Source: an uncultured Ilyobacter sp. (GTDB taxonomy: Bacteria > Fusobacteriota > Fusobacteriia > Fusobacteriales > Fusobacteriaceae). Taken from it: a DNA stretch of 64,000 nucleotides. The notes under the pieces were generated by a model. It saw only the letters and a list, made by a program, of their open reading frames with translations, made no database searches and had not been told where the DNA came from. Every line of letters starts with the position of its first letter. The stretch's first letter is position 1. Made by a program: the position numbers and the translations under genes. Below are positions 34,975 through 43,917 of this stretch, one piece after another. The DNA is taken from contig NZ_OY764059.1 in NCBI RefSeq assembly GCF_963668085.1, forward strand, positions 1,178,001-1,242,000. The letters are read 5' to 3'.

Positions 34975-35601
34975 ATGAAGAAAATTGTACTTATGCTTGC
35001 AGCTTTAGCAGTTCTTTCAGGATGCAGTTCTGCAGATAAAGAAACTGCTATGTTAAATAAATTGGAAAAAAATCTTAGTAAGATAGAAGAAAGCAATGCC
35101 GCTACTGGGTCAATGATAGACCAGTATAAAACTAGGATATTTGATGCAAAAACAAATGTGGCTAATTTAGAAAAAGATCTTAACGCAATAGATTCCTTCA
35201 TAAACCCTGAGACAGTATTTGAAAAAAATGGTGTAATAGTTAAAAGAGAGAGAGACCAACTCACCCTTATTATGCCAACAGATGTAGTCTTTGACTTCAA
35301 TAAGGCTGAGATCAAGGAGGATTTCAAACCTCTACTTGATTCTCTTTATGAGGCTTTGACTATTTATAAAGGAGTAACAGTAAAAATTGACGGACACACT
35401 GACAATATAGGTTCCTATGACTACAACCTCAAACTTTCACAAAAAAGAGCCGAAAGTGCAAAAGAATACCTTGTCTCTAAAGGTCTTCATGCAGGAAGAA
35501 TCGTAACTGAAGGATACAGTTTCTCTAAACCTGCTGCGAGTAATGCTACCCAGGCAGGAAGGGATAAAAACAGAAGAATAGAAGTAGTTATAAAAAAATA
35601 A
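34975..35601 (+). CDS. OmpA-family lipoprotein (Pal-like)
   Basis: A 208-aa lipoprotein with lipobox VLSGC (Cys17), a short coiled coil (about 25-65) and a C-terminal OmpA peptidoglycan-binding domain (about 100-208): VVFDFNKAEIKEDF, KIDGHTDNIGSYDYN, LSQKRAESAKEYL, NRRIEVVI. It anchors the outer membrane to peptidoglycan. AAGGAGGG precedes the start; it forms an operon with the Lpp-like gene. A perfect hairpin terminates the unit. Confidence 0.92.
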   Translation: MKKIVLMLAALAVLSGCSSADKETAMLNKLEKNLSKIEESNAATGSMIDQYKTRIFDAKTNVANLEKDLNAIDSFINPETVFEKNGVIVKRERDQLTLIMPTDVVFDFNKAEIKEDFKPLLDSLYEALTIYKGVTVKIDGHTDNIGSYDYNLKLSQKRAESAKEYLVSKGLHAGRIVTEGYSFSKPAASNATQAGRDKNRRIEVVIKK

Positions 35602-35614
35602 TTATTTCGTCTGA

Positions 35615-35647
35615 GGTTTCTATAGTTATGCTATAGAAACCTTTTTT
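35615..35647 (+). terminator. Terminator of the OmpA lipoprotein operon
   Basis: GGTTTCTATAG-ttatg-CTATAGAAACC followed by six T. Confidence 0.9.
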
Positions 35648-35707
35648 GCTGATCTTTTTTAAGTACAAAAGATATATAAACTAATAAAAATTACAGGGAG
35701 GAAGATT

Positions 35708-36256
35708 GTGCTTTTAGAATTTGAAGGTATATTACCAAAATTAAATGAAAAAACCTTTGTAGCAGAGGGAGCAAAATTAATAGGGGATGTAGAAATGGAT
35801 GAGTTTTCTAGCATATGGTTCAACTGCGTTGCAAGAGGAGACGTAGCCAATATCTATGTGGGAAAATATTCTAACGTACAGGACAATTCAGTCTTACACG
35901 TAGCAGACAACAAGCCCTGTATTATAGGGGATTATGTAACAGTAGGGCACAATGTAGTCCTTCACGGATGTGAAATAGAAGATCACTGTCTTATAGGCAT
36001 GGGAGCCACTGTTCTCACAGGGGCAATAGTAGGACGTGGAAGCATAATTGCAGCAGGGGCACTTGTGAAGGAAAATCAGATTATTCCACCTTACTCTCTT
36101 GTGGCAGGAGTACCTGGAAAAATAATCAGGACTGTAGAAAACCAGTGGGACAGTATTCATTCTCAAGCTGTAAAATATAAAACTCTCTGGACTAAAAGAT
36201 ATGGTATTATGCCTGATGCCGATGGCGAAGTCTACGGCGGTGAAAAAATAGTCTGA
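35708..36256 (+). CDS. Gamma-class carbonic anhydrase-like protein (left-handed beta-helix)
   Basis: A 182-aa hexapeptide-repeat protein of the gamma-carbonic anhydrase/YrdA family. The repeats run through about residues 20-145, with the metal-binding His in VLHVADN, VGHNVVLHGCEI and the conserved Arg/Asp in NCVARGDVANIYVG and the VQDNSVLH turn. Zinc or iron hydratase activity is known for some members; many have none. GTG start (35708) after GGGAGGAAGATT. Monocistronic. Confidence 0.88.
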   Translation: MLLEFEGILPKLNEKTFVAEGAKLIGDVEMDEFSSIWFNCVARGDVANIYVGKYSNVQDNSVLHVADNKPCIIGDYVTVGHNVVLHGCEIEDHCLIGMGATVLTGAIVGRGSIIAAGALVKENQIIPPYSLVAGVPGKIIRTVENQWDSIHSQAVKYKTLWTKRYGIMPDADGEVYGGEKIV

Positions 36257-36458
36257 TCTTTTGATGGGTAATTTTAACATTTTTCTTACAAGGTTACTTT
36301 TTAACCATATTTAATTTTTTTAATTTTTATCAAACAGCACTCCTCCAACCTTTGTTAAAAGTCTGTAAATAGTACAAGTTGTAATGAGTGTGTTGCATAC
36401 CGATCATTTATCGACCTTTTAGAGAATAAAATAAGTTCGTTTTTTACTCATAATAATA

Positions 36459-36487
36459 TAGACTAATTCTTTAAAAACAGTTATAAT
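36459..36487 (+). promoter_or_regulatory. Promoter of pfkA
   Basis: TAGACT (36459-36464), 17-bp spacer, TATAAT (36482-36487). The rest of the 300-base gap 36257-36555 shows no gene; the short dyad ATAGGTCGATAGAT follows the -10. Confidence 0.6.
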
Positions 36488-36555
36488 ATATTTTGAAGAG
36501 ATAGGTCGATAGATAATTTTATAACTAATATATTTACAATATAGGAGGTATTGCT

Positions 36556-37518
36556 TTGAAAAAAATAGCCATATTAACGAGTGGAGGAGACGCTCCTGGA
36601 ATGAATGCTGCAGTAAGAGCGGCTGGTAAATTTGCCCTTAATACTGATTTAGAAGTATACGGAATAAAAAGAGGATACTTAGGTATGCTAAATGATGAAA
36701 TATTTAAAATAAGCTCTCAAGACCTTGGAGGAATAATAGACAGAGGTGGAACTTCTCTTCTTACTGCAAGATGTCCAGAGTTTAAAGACCCAAAAATAAG
36801 AGCAATTGCTGCTGAGAATCTAAAAAAGAGAGGTATTGACGGACTTATAGTTATAGGAGGAGACGGATCTTTCCACGGTGCTGACCTTCTTTCAAAGGAG
36901 CACGGTATAAAAGTAATCGGTATTCCTGGAACTATCGATAACGATATCGCCGGTACTGACTATACAATAGGTTTTGACACATGTCTAAATACCATTCTAG
37001 ACGCTATACAGAAAGTAAGGGACACTGCTACTTCTCATGAGAGAACTATCCTTATAGAGGTAATGGGAAGAAATGCCGGAGACCTTGCCCTTTATGCCTC
37101 TATGGCTGGTGGGGGAGACGGAATATTAATCCCTGAACAGGACAATCCTATAGAAGTGTTGGCTTATCAGATACAACAGAGAAGAAGAAGAGGAAAACTT
37201 CATGATATAATCCTAGTAGCAGAAGGGGTAGGATCTGCCCACACTGTTGCAGAAGAATTAAAGAAAAAAGTACATACTGATGTAAGAATCGTAGTACTAG
37301 GTCACGTGCAAAGAGGTGGTACTCCATCAGGTTTTGACAGAGTACTTGGGACAAAAATGGGTGCAAAAGCAGTACAACTCCTTTTAGAAGAAAAAGGATG
37401 TCTAATGATCGGTATAGAGGGTAACCAGATAGTTACTCACCCTATTGAGTATGCTTGGGAAGGTCAGAGAAGAAACCATATGGAAGACTATGAATTAACT
37501 CAAGTATTATCAAAATAA
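36556..37518 (+). CDS. pfkA: 6-phosphofructokinase
   Basis: A 320-aa ATP-dependent phosphofructokinase of bacterial length. ATP site TSGGDAPGMNAAVR near the N-terminus, GGDGSFHGA, catalytic PGTIDNDI (the Asp base), MGRNAGDLAL and QRGGTPSGFDR are present. It commits fructose 6-phosphate to glycolysis. TTG start with AGGAGGT upstream (36556). Monocistronic; next to the gluconeogenesis regulator gene, so glycolytic control genes cluster here. Confidence 0.96.
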   Translation: MKKIAILTSGGDAPGMNAAVRAAGKFALNTDLEVYGIKRGYLGMLNDEIFKISSQDLGGIIDRGGTSLLTARCPEFKDPKIRAIAAENLKKRGIDGLIVIGGDGSFHGADLLSKEHGIKVIGIPGTIDNDIAGTDYTIGFDTCLNTILDAIQKVRDTATSHERTILIEVMGRNAGDLALYASMAGGGDGILIPEQDNPIEVLAYQIQQRRRRGKLHDIILVAEGVGSAHTVAEELKKKVHTDVRIVVLGHVQRGGTPSGFDRVLGTKMGAKAVQLLLEEKGCLMIGIEGNQIVTHPIEYAWEGQRRNHMEDYELTQVLSK

Positions 37519-37537
37519 AACTAATATAATTTCTAAA

Positions 37538-37568
37538 CAGAGATTCCTTTGGAGTCTCTGTTTTTTTT
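37538..37568 (+). terminator. Terminator of pfkA
   Basis: CAGAGATTCC-ttt-GGAGTCTCTG then eight T. Confidence 0.88.
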
Positions 37569-37633
37569 ATTTGGATTTTTTTGCTTTTATCAATTGGTCT
37601 ATTAAAAAACAAGCATATGTAAAAAATATGTAT

Positions 37634-37800
37634 AAGTGTACACTTTTGAATTGATTGTTTATCCTGACCTAGACGTCTATCTGCTCATTAACACTAAAAA
37701 ACCTCTAAAAATTACTTGAATTTTGAATATCTGCATAGTATACTCTATTCGAAGATGAGTGATGAAAACAATGATGTACACAAGAATATAGTGTACACTT
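37634..37800 (+). promoter_or_regulatory. Two AGTGTACACT palindromes upstream of the ccpN-like gene
   Basis: AAGTGTACACTT at 37634-37645 and AGTGTACACTTT from 37790; both are followed by TTT. The second lies 19 bases before the gene start. The spacing fits autorepression by the encoded regulator. Between them I see no gene. Confidence 0.6.
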
Positions 37801-37818
37801 TTAAAGAGGTGTTGAAAT

Positions 37819-38445
37819 TTGGAATATACAGAAAGACAAAAAAAAATAATAGACATTGTCAAGAAAAGAGGTCCTATTACCGGTGATGAAATAGGAAAAA
37901 TATTAGAACTCACCAGAGGTGCCCTGAGAACAGACTTTTCTATATTGACTAAAAATAAAATTCTTAATTCCAAGCCCAGAAAAGGTTACACATACCTAGG
38001 TGAAGGAAATACAAGTGGAAGTAAACTAGGAGACAAACAGGTAAAAACCTACATGGGTGTTCCTAGCGTACTTAGTGAAGAAACTACCGTTTATGAGGCT
38101 ATCGTTTCACTTTTTCTAAAGGATACAGGAAGCTTGCTCATAGTAAGAGACGGCTATCTTTCAGGTATAGTATCTAGAAAAGACCTTTTAAAACATGTAA
38201 TGGGGGGTAAAGAAAATCACAAGTCCCCAATAGGTATGATAATGACGAGAATGCCAAATATTATTGTTTGCTTTCCAACTGACAGCATACACTCTGTTGC
38301 AGAGAAAATGGTTGAGCACGAAATAGACTCTATTCCAGTGGTTGAGGAACATATTCAGGATAAAAAAACAAGGTACAAGGTTCTCGGAAAAATATCCAAA
38401 ACAACTATAACAAGAATATTCGTAGATGAATTCAAAAAAAAATAG
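37819..38445 (+). CDS. CcpN-like repressor (HTH + CBS pair)
   Basis: A 208-aa regulator of the CcpN/YqzB type: N-terminal winged helix (ERQKKIIDIVKKRGPITGDEIGKILE, two pieces) and two CBS domains (about 75-135 and 145-205) that sense adenine nucleotides or other metabolites. In Bacillus CcpN represses gluconeogenic genes and is co-transcribed with the PPDK regulatory kinase gene yqfL, exactly as here. TTG start (37819) after AAAGAGGTG. The gene is followed by a 13-base gap and the PSRP kinase, then ppdK. Confidence 0.88.
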   Translation: MEYTERQKKIIDIVKKRGPITGDEIGKILELTRGALRTDFSILTKNKILNSKPRKGYTYLGEGNTSGSKLGDKQVKTYMGVPSVLSEETTVYEAIVSLFLKDTGSLLIVRDGYLSGIVSRKDLLKHVMGGKENHKSPIGMIMTRMPNIIVCFPTDSIHSVAEKMVEHEIDSIPVVEEHIQDKKTRYKVLGKISKTTITRIFVDEFKKK

Positions 38446-38458
38446 AGGTGATTAAACT

Positions 38459-39286
38459 TTGGAGAAATTTACTATACACGTTTTTTCAGACTCATACGGA
38501 GAATCAGGAGAACAAGTTTCAAAATGTGCTCTCTCTCAATTCGGGTTTGGAGAATATGACATTGTAAGACATTCACACATAAACAGCCTTGAAAAATTGA
38601 ACCAGGAATTAAAAATAGTAGACGGAGCCGAAAATATTCTAATAGTTCACACCATGATAAATTTAGATCATGTGGAAATGCTCAGCAAGTTCTGTAAAGA
38701 GAGAAACTTCAAAAATATAGATCTTCTGAACCCACTGGTGAGTGCAATTGAATCGTACACCAAGAGGGCTCCAAGAAGAGAATCTGGAATATACAAAAAA
38801 CTCGATGAAAAATATTTCCGTAGAATAGAGGCCATTGAATTTGCAGTAAAATATGACGATGGTAAAGATGCTAGGGGAATATATGAGGCTGACCTCATAC
38901 TCCTTGGAATATCTAGGACTTCCAAAACGCCGCTCAGTATTTACCTTGGAAATAAAAAGCACATTAAAGTAATAAATATACCACTGGTTCCAGAGATGGA
39001 AATTCCAAAAGATATATTTAAGGTTCCTAAGAAAAAAATTATTGGTCTTACCAATTCAATTGAAGTTTTAAATAAAATTCGGGAAGAAAGACTTAAAACC
39101 ATAGGTTTCAAAGAGGGATCGGCATACTCTTCAATGGGAAGAATCATCGAAGAGATGGATTATGCAGAAAATATAATGAAAAGAATAGGGTGCCCTGTTG
39201 TAGATGTGTCGCAAAAAGCTATAGAGGAAACATCTGAGATCATAATAAACATAATGAAAGAAAATGGGTTTAAAATAATTTATTAA
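38459..39286 (+). CDS. Pyruvate phosphate dikinase regulatory protein (kinase/phosphorylase, DUF299)
   Basis: A 275-aa bifunctional regulator (PDRP/YqfL/PSRP family) that inactivates pyruvate phosphate dikinase by ADP-dependent Thr phosphorylation and reactivates it by phosphate-dependent removal. The P-loop LLGISRTSKTPLSIYLGN (about residues 140-157) is typical, as is the FAVKYDDG segment before it. TTG start at 38459 after an AGAGGTG. The target, ppdK, lies 160 bases downstream, with a 26-aa peptide gene between. Confidence 0.92.
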   Translation: MEKFTIHVFSDSYGESGEQVSKCALSQFGFGEYDIVRHSHINSLEKLNQELKIVDGAENILIVHTMINLDHVEMLSKFCKERNFKNIDLLNPLVSAIESYTKRAPRRESGIYKKLDEKYFRRIEAIEFAVKYDDGKDARGIYEADLILLGISRTSKTPLSIYLGNKKHIKVINIPLVPEMEIPKDIFKVPKKKIIGLTNSIEVLNKIREERLKTIGFKEGSAYSSMGRIIEEMDYAENIMKRIGCPVVDVSQKAIEETSEIIINIMKENGFKIIY

Positions 39287-39308
39287 AAATATATTGGGAG
39301 GTATTCAC

Positions 39309-39389
39309 ATGTCACAAAAAAAAATAGTAATAAAATACAAGGAAACTGCTCTTAAAAGAAGAAGAAAAATAATAAAAAACAGTAAGTAA
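39309..39389 (+). CDS. 26-aa basic peptide between the PDRP and ppdK genes
   Basis: ATG at 39309 after TTGGGAGG (eight-base spacing) starts a 26-codon frame with about half basic residues: MSQKKIVIKYKETALKRRRK then IIKNSK. Its strong ribosome binding site and position in the ppdK operon suggest real translation. The basic character suits RNA or nucleic-acid binding or a leader peptide; nothing more can be said. Confidence 0.5.
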   Translation: MSQKKIVIKYKETALKRRRKIIKNSK

Positions 39390-39448
39390 TGGATATTTTT
39401 TACTGATTTTCTGTTACTATCTTGTAATCCAAGGGGGAGTTTTGTATT

Positions 39449-42061
39449 ATGTCAAAATTAGTGTATGCATTTGAAGAAGGTAGCAAGGAACTTAAAAATT
39501 TACTAGGAGGAAAGGGAGCAAACCTTTCAGAAATGACAAACATCGGTTTGCCGGTTCCTCCTGGATTCACATTATCCACTGAGGCGTGCAACGAATACTA
39601 TGAAAAAGGTAAAATACTCTGGGATGATTTAAAGCGTGAAATTGAAGACAACATGAAAAAATTAGAGGCAAAAACGGGGAAAAAATTTGGTTCTGAAAAA
39701 AACCCACTTTTAGTTTCAGTAAGATCTGGAGCAGCAATATCTATGCCTGGAATGATGGATACCGTCCTCAATCTCGGGTTAAATGATGTAACTGCCGAAG
39801 CAATTGCAAAAGAAACAGGTAACGAAAGATTTACATGGGATTCATATAGAAGATTTATACAGATGTTTTCAGATGTAGTTATGGAAATACCTAAGTATAA
39901 GTTCGAAATAGCAATCGACGAATTGAAAGAGAGTAAGGGTTATAATCTAGATGTAGATATGACTGCTCAAGATCTAAAAGATCTTGTAAGTCGTTTTAAA
40001 AGTATATACATAAAAGAGATAGGAAAGGATTTTCCTGAGGATCCTTTTGAACAGCTTCTGCAAACTATTCTCGCTGTTTTTGATTCTTGGAACAATCCGA
40101 GAGCTATCGTATACAGAGAGTTAAATGATATTCCAGGAGATATAGGTACCGGAGTTAATGTACAGAGTATGGTCTTTGGAAATATGGGTGAAAATTCTGG
40201 AACTGGAGTCGCCTTTACCAGAGATCCAGCAACAGGTGAAAACATTGTCTACGGGGAATATCTTATGAATGCCCAGGGAGAGGATGTAGTAGCTGGTATA
40301 AGAACCCCACATAAAATCGAGAGATTAAAAGACGATCTACCTGAAGTTTATGGAGAATTTTTGAGAATATGTTCCCTTTTGGAAAATCATTATAAAAATA
40401 TGCAGGATATAGAATTTACCATTGAAAAAGGTAAGCTTTATATACTTCAGACAAGAAACGGTAAAAGAACTTCCACTGCCGCAGTACAGATAGCTGTGGA
40501 TATGGTGGAAGAGGGTTTACTTTCAAAAGAAGAAGCCATACTTAGAGTAGATCCTCAGAGTATCAGCCAGATGCTTCACAAGGCTTTCCGTGAAGAGAGT
40601 CTAGCCAATGCAAGACCCATTGCAGAGGGACTTCCAGCTTCTCCAGGAGCTGCCAGCGGAAAAGTTTTCTTTAACTCTGAATCAATAAAGTTGAACAAGG
40701 GCGGTATCCTAGTAAGACTAGAAACATCTCCTGAGGATATAGAGGGTATGCATGGCTCTGAAGGAATACTTACAGTCCGTGGAGGTATGACTTCCCACGC
40801 TGCAGTGGTAGCTAGAGGTATGGGTAAATGCTGTGTAAGTGGATGCAGCAACATAAAAATAAACGAAGAGAAAAAAGAGATGACCGTCGGAGACGTAGTC
40901 ATAAAAGAGGGAGAATACATCTCCCTAGACGGAACTACTGGAAAAGTATATCTAGGAAGTATAGAAAAAGAAGAAGCAAGTCTAGGTGGAAGCTTCAAAA
41001 AATTTATGGAATGGGCCGATGAGATCAGAGTCATGGGAGTCAGAACAAATGCCGACACTCCTGAAGATTCAGAGGTTGCCATAAAATTCGGAGCTGAAGG
41101 AATAGGTCTTTGCAGGACAGAGCATATGTTCTTTGAAGAAAAGAAAATATGGCCGATGAGAGAGATGATCGTGGCAAAAACAACTTATGAAAGAGAAAGA
41201 GCCTTAGATAAGCTCTTACCACTTCAAAAAGAGGACTTTGTGGAAATTTTTAGAGTTATGGGAAGTAAGCCTGTAACTGTAAGACTTTTAGATCCACCTC
41301 TTCATGAATTCCTTCCAAATAAAGATGATGAAATAAAAAGACTTGCCGATGATATGAATTTGGATTTCGATGAGTTGAAACAAAGAGTTTTCTCACTGCA
41401 TGAATTTAACCCTATGCTCGGACACAGAGGCTGCAGGTTAGCTATTACTTATCCTGAGATATATGAGATGCAGGCAAAAGCTATCATCGGGGCTGCTATA
41501 CAGGTAAGAGATGAAGGAATAGAAGTTGATCCTGAAATCATGATTCCTCTTGTAGGAGAAGTTAATGAGTTAAAATATGTAAAAAGTAAAGTAATTGCGG
41601 CTATTGATAAACTCTTTGAAGAGCTCGGTGAAAGCATAAAATATAAATTGGGAACAATGATTGAGGTTCCTAGAGCATGTCTGACTTCTGATGAAATCGC
41701 AGAAGAAGCTGACTTCTTCAGTTTTGGTACAAATGACCTTACTCAGATAACTTTTGGATTTTCTAGAGATGACTCTCCTAAATTCTTAGGAGAATATAAG
41801 ACAAAAGAGATTCTTCCTAGAGATCCCTTTGAAAGTGTAGATACTAAGGGAGTAGGAAAACTTATTAAGATGAGTATAGAACTCGGGCAAAGTGTCAAAA
41901 AAGATATTAAATTAGGAGTTTGCGGTGAACACGGAGGAGATCCTAAGAGTATCGAATTTTTCCACTCTGTAGGTCTTAACTACGTTTCATGCTCTCCTTA
42001 CAGAGTTCCTGTAGCTAGACTGGCAGCAGCTCAAGCAGAATTAAAAAGCAGAAAAAAATAG
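39449..42061 (+). CDS. ppdK: Pyruvate, phosphate dikinase
   Basis: An 870-aa PPDK: N-terminal ATP-grasp domain (GGKGANLSEM, VSVRSGAAISMPGMM), central phosphohistidine domain (TVRGGMTSHAAVVARGMGK, with phospho-His and the regulatory Thr two residues before it) and C-terminal PEP-utilising barrel (EGIGLCRTEHMF, GTNDLTQ, GVCGEHGGDP with catalytic Cys). It interconverts pyruvate, ATP and phosphate with PEP, AMP and pyrophosphate; in anaerobes it serves glycolysis or gluconeogenesis. GGGGGAG before the ATG. Confidence 0.97.
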   Translation: MSKLVYAFEEGSKELKNLLGGKGANLSEMTNIGLPVPPGFTLSTEACNEYYEKGKILWDDLKREIEDNMKKLEAKTGKKFGSEKNPLLVSVRSGAAISMPGMMDTVLNLGLNDVTAEAIAKETGNERFTWDSYRRFIQMFSDVVMEIPKYKFEIAIDELKESKGYNLDVDMTAQDLKDLVSRFKSIYIKEIGKDFPEDPFEQLLQTILAVFDSWNNPRAIVYRELNDIPGDIGTGVNVQSMVFGNMGENSGTGVAFTRDPATGENIVYGEYLMNAQGEDVVAGIRTPHKIERLKDDLPEVYGEFLRICSLLENHYKNMQDIEFTIEKGKLYILQTRNGKRTSTAAVQIAVDMVEEGLLSKEEAILRVDPQSISQMLHKAFREESLANARPIAEGLPASPGAASGKVFFNSESIKLNKGGILVRLETSPEDIEGMHGSEGILTVRGGMTSHAAVVARGMGKCCVSGCSNIKINEEKKEMTVGDVVIKEGEYISLDGTTGKVYLGSIEKEEASLGGSFKKFMEWADEIRVMGVRTNADTPEDSEVAIKFGAEGIGLCRTEHMFFEEKKIWPMREMIVAKTTYERERALDKLLPLQKEDFVEIFRVMGSKPVTVRLLDPPLHEFLPNKDDEIKRLADDMNLDFDELKQRVFSLHEFNPMLGHRGCRLAITYPEIYEMQAKAIIGAAIQVRDEGIEVDPEIMIPLVGEVNELKYVKSKVIAAIDKLFEELGESIKYKLGTMIEVPRACLTSDEIAEEADFFSFGTNDLTQITFGFSRDDSPKFLGEYKTKEILPRDPFESVDTKGVGKLIKMSIELGQSVKKDIKLGVCGEHGGDPKSIEFFHSVGLNYVSCSPYRVPVARLAAAQAELKSRKK

Positions 42062-42070
42062 TATCTAAGA

Positions 42071-42097
42071 AATAGCCGGTAATCGGCTATTTTTTTA
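42071..42097 (+). terminator. Terminator of ppdK
   Basis: AATAGCCG-gtaat-CGGCTATT followed by T residues. Confidence 0.88.
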
Positions 42098-42188
42098 TAT
42101 TAATTTTATGCCACATAAAAGAAGCACATAAAAAAACGAGTATAAGTATAGTGAATATAAAAAAAGGCATAGAAAAGGGGGGATTATC

Positions 42189-43385
42189 TTGAAAGAAGTC
42201 AGGCTTGGAATCCTGGGTTTCGGAGCTGTGGGAAAGTCACTGATAAATATAATACAGGAAAACCACACACGAATAATGAAGGAATACGGGATAGACCTTA
42301 TAATAAAAAGAGTTTACAGTGAAGAAAAGGAAATATCAAAAGAATACAAATCAAAAGGTCTTTATATCACAAATAATATAGAAGAGGTTATTTTCGGAGA
42401 AAGAGTAGACATTGTCTGTGAGGCACTCGAGGAAAAAGAACCTGAATTTGTCAGTAAACATATCATAAGAACCCTCAAGGGAAAGAGATCTATGATCATC
42501 TCTAGCTGCAGGGCTCTGGCCACAGATATAACAGAGGTTATAAAGGCTATGTCTGACAACAAGGTGGACATAAGATATGATGCCTGCGTAGGAGGGGGAA
42601 TCCCAGTGGCAAAGGTTTTAGAGACAGCCTTTACTGGGGATAAGATAGTCGGTATAGGGGGGATTTTTAGCAAATTAAAAACTAATCTTTACTCTGAGAC
42701 GGAAAAAGAAAAAACTACTCTCATCTCAGATAATATTGATTATGAGACAATGAGCCAACTTGTAATACTTGGCCTTTACGGCATGAATACTGTTATAGAT
42801 CTAAAAAATATGAAAATAGCCCCTCTTATACTCCCTGACAAAACAGATCTCGCTGGCTGTGAGCGACTAGGATATGCTATAAAAGAAATGGGGGTCTTAA
42901 ATAAAAGCTCCCATGGACTATTTTACTATACCGGACCTGTGGCAGTAAAAACTTGCGATATTTTGGCGAATATATCTCCAAATGACTGCTTAATTTTCTT
43001 AGAGGGTGAAAAATATGGAAGACTAGAGTTTCTGAGCCAAAATATGAGAGAAATTCAGATGGCTTTAGCCATGTTTGATGATCTGATAAACCTACTGACA
43101 CTAAAAAGAAACAAAAACCCTGTAAAAATAAATATCAATGAGATGCCTCCCCAAAAGTGCTTGGATGGAAAATATCTCCTTACAATTCCCTGGTATGAAG
43201 GGGTAAAGGAGTTTATAACGGCAATTTCTCTAGAGGAAAATATTCCAGTATCAAATATGTTTAAATATGAGGAAAGACTTTTTTTAGAAACTAAGGAAAT
43301 TTCTTGGGCCACAAAAGAGGAATTTGCTAGACACCTTATGGAAGAAGGAGTTCAAATAAAAAGCACCATTCCTGTATTTTCTTAA
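42189..43385 (+). CDS. Homoserine dehydrogenase-like protein, divergent
   Basis: A 398-aa protein with the homoserine dehydrogenase plan: NAD(P) motif LGILGFGAVGKSL, the VGGGIPVAKVL strand and, at the C-terminus, an ACT-like segment (about 320-398). Several hallmarks are missing: the usual NGTTNYIL reads IFSKLKTNLY, and the EADPxxDVxGxDAAxK catalytic loop is replaced by DNIDYETMSQLVILGLYG. It may be a non-canonical dehydrogenase or a regulatory relative. TTG start after GGGGGGATTATC. Single gene. Function should not be taken as threonine biosynthesis without a test. Confidence 0.7.
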   Translation: MKEVRLGILGFGAVGKSLINIIQENHTRIMKEYGIDLIIKRVYSEEKEISKEYKSKGLYITNNIEEVIFGERVDIVCEALEEKEPEFVSKHIIRTLKGKRSMIISSCRALATDITEVIKAMSDNKVDIRYDACVGGGIPVAKVLETAFTGDKIVGIGGIFSKLKTNLYSETEKEKTTLISDNIDYETMSQLVILGLYGMNTVIDLKNMKIAPLILPDKTDLAGCERLGYAIKEMGVLNKSSHGLFYYTGPVAVKTCDILANISPNDCLIFLEGEKYGRLEFLSQNMREIQMALAMFDDLINLLTLKRNKNPVKININEMPPQKCLDGKYLLTIPWYEGVKEFITAISLEENIPVSNMFKYEERLFLETKEISWATKEEFARHLMEEGVQIKSTIPVFS

Positions 43386-43387
43386 TG

Positions 43388-43416
43388 TTGAATTTTGACC
43401 GCCACTCCTGTATAAT
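43388..43416 (+). promoter_or_regulatory. Promoter of rpiB
   Basis: TTGAAT (43388-43393), 17-bp spacer, perfect TATAAT (43411-43416), 28 bases before the ATG. Confidence 0.65.
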
Positions 43417-43444
43417 GTAAGAAATTATATTTTAGGAGGATCTT

Positions 43445-43900
43445 ATGATTATAGCGTTAGGAGCAGACCACGGAGGATTTGAGCTAAAGGAAAAGATAAA
43501 AGAACATCTGATTGAAAAAGGACACGAGATACTAGATTTAGGAGCTCACTCAAAAGAGTCAGTTGATTATCCAGAATTTGGAAGAGCAGTAGGAGAGGCT
43601 GTTCTTGACAAAAAAGCAGAATGCGGAATCATAGTATGTGGTACCGGAATAGGAATATCTATAGCTGCCAACAGAATCAAGGGTGTCAGAGCGGCTCTGT
43701 GTACAGATACTACAATGGCAAGGCTCACTAGAGAACACAATGATGCCAACGTACTCGCCCTAGGAGCAAGGATAATCGGTGATGTACTGGCGTTAGACAT
43801 AGTCGATACTTTTCTTTCTACAGAATTTGAAGGTGGAAGACATGCAGTAAGAATAGGTAAAATTGAAGAGAAAACTTGTAAATGTGGATGTAATCATTAA
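43445..43900 (+). CDS. rpiB: Ribose 5-phosphate isomerase B
   Basis: A 151-aa RpiB: GADHGGFELK at the N-terminus, IVCGTGIGISIAANR (catalytic Cys in CGTG) and GARIIGDVLALDIV. It interconverts ribose and ribulose 5-phosphates. It ends with an unusual Cys-rich tail (KTCKCGCNH) not needed for catalysis in the family. AGGAGG before the ATG. Followed 17 bases later by a HIT gene, so both are one operon. Confidence 0.95.
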   Translation: MIIALGADHGGFELKEKIKEHLIEKGHEILDLGAHSKESVDYPEFGRAVGEAVLDKKAECGIIVCGTGIGISIAANRIKGVRAALCTDTTMARLTREHNDANVLALGARIIGDVLALDIVDTFLSTEFEGGRHAVRIGKIEEKTCKCGCNH

Positions 43901-43917
43901 TAACAGGAGGAAAATCT

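Noticed and set aside
36257..36555. Riboswitch before pfkA
   Set aside because: I found a promoter but no conserved riboswitch core or terminator/antiterminator arrangement.
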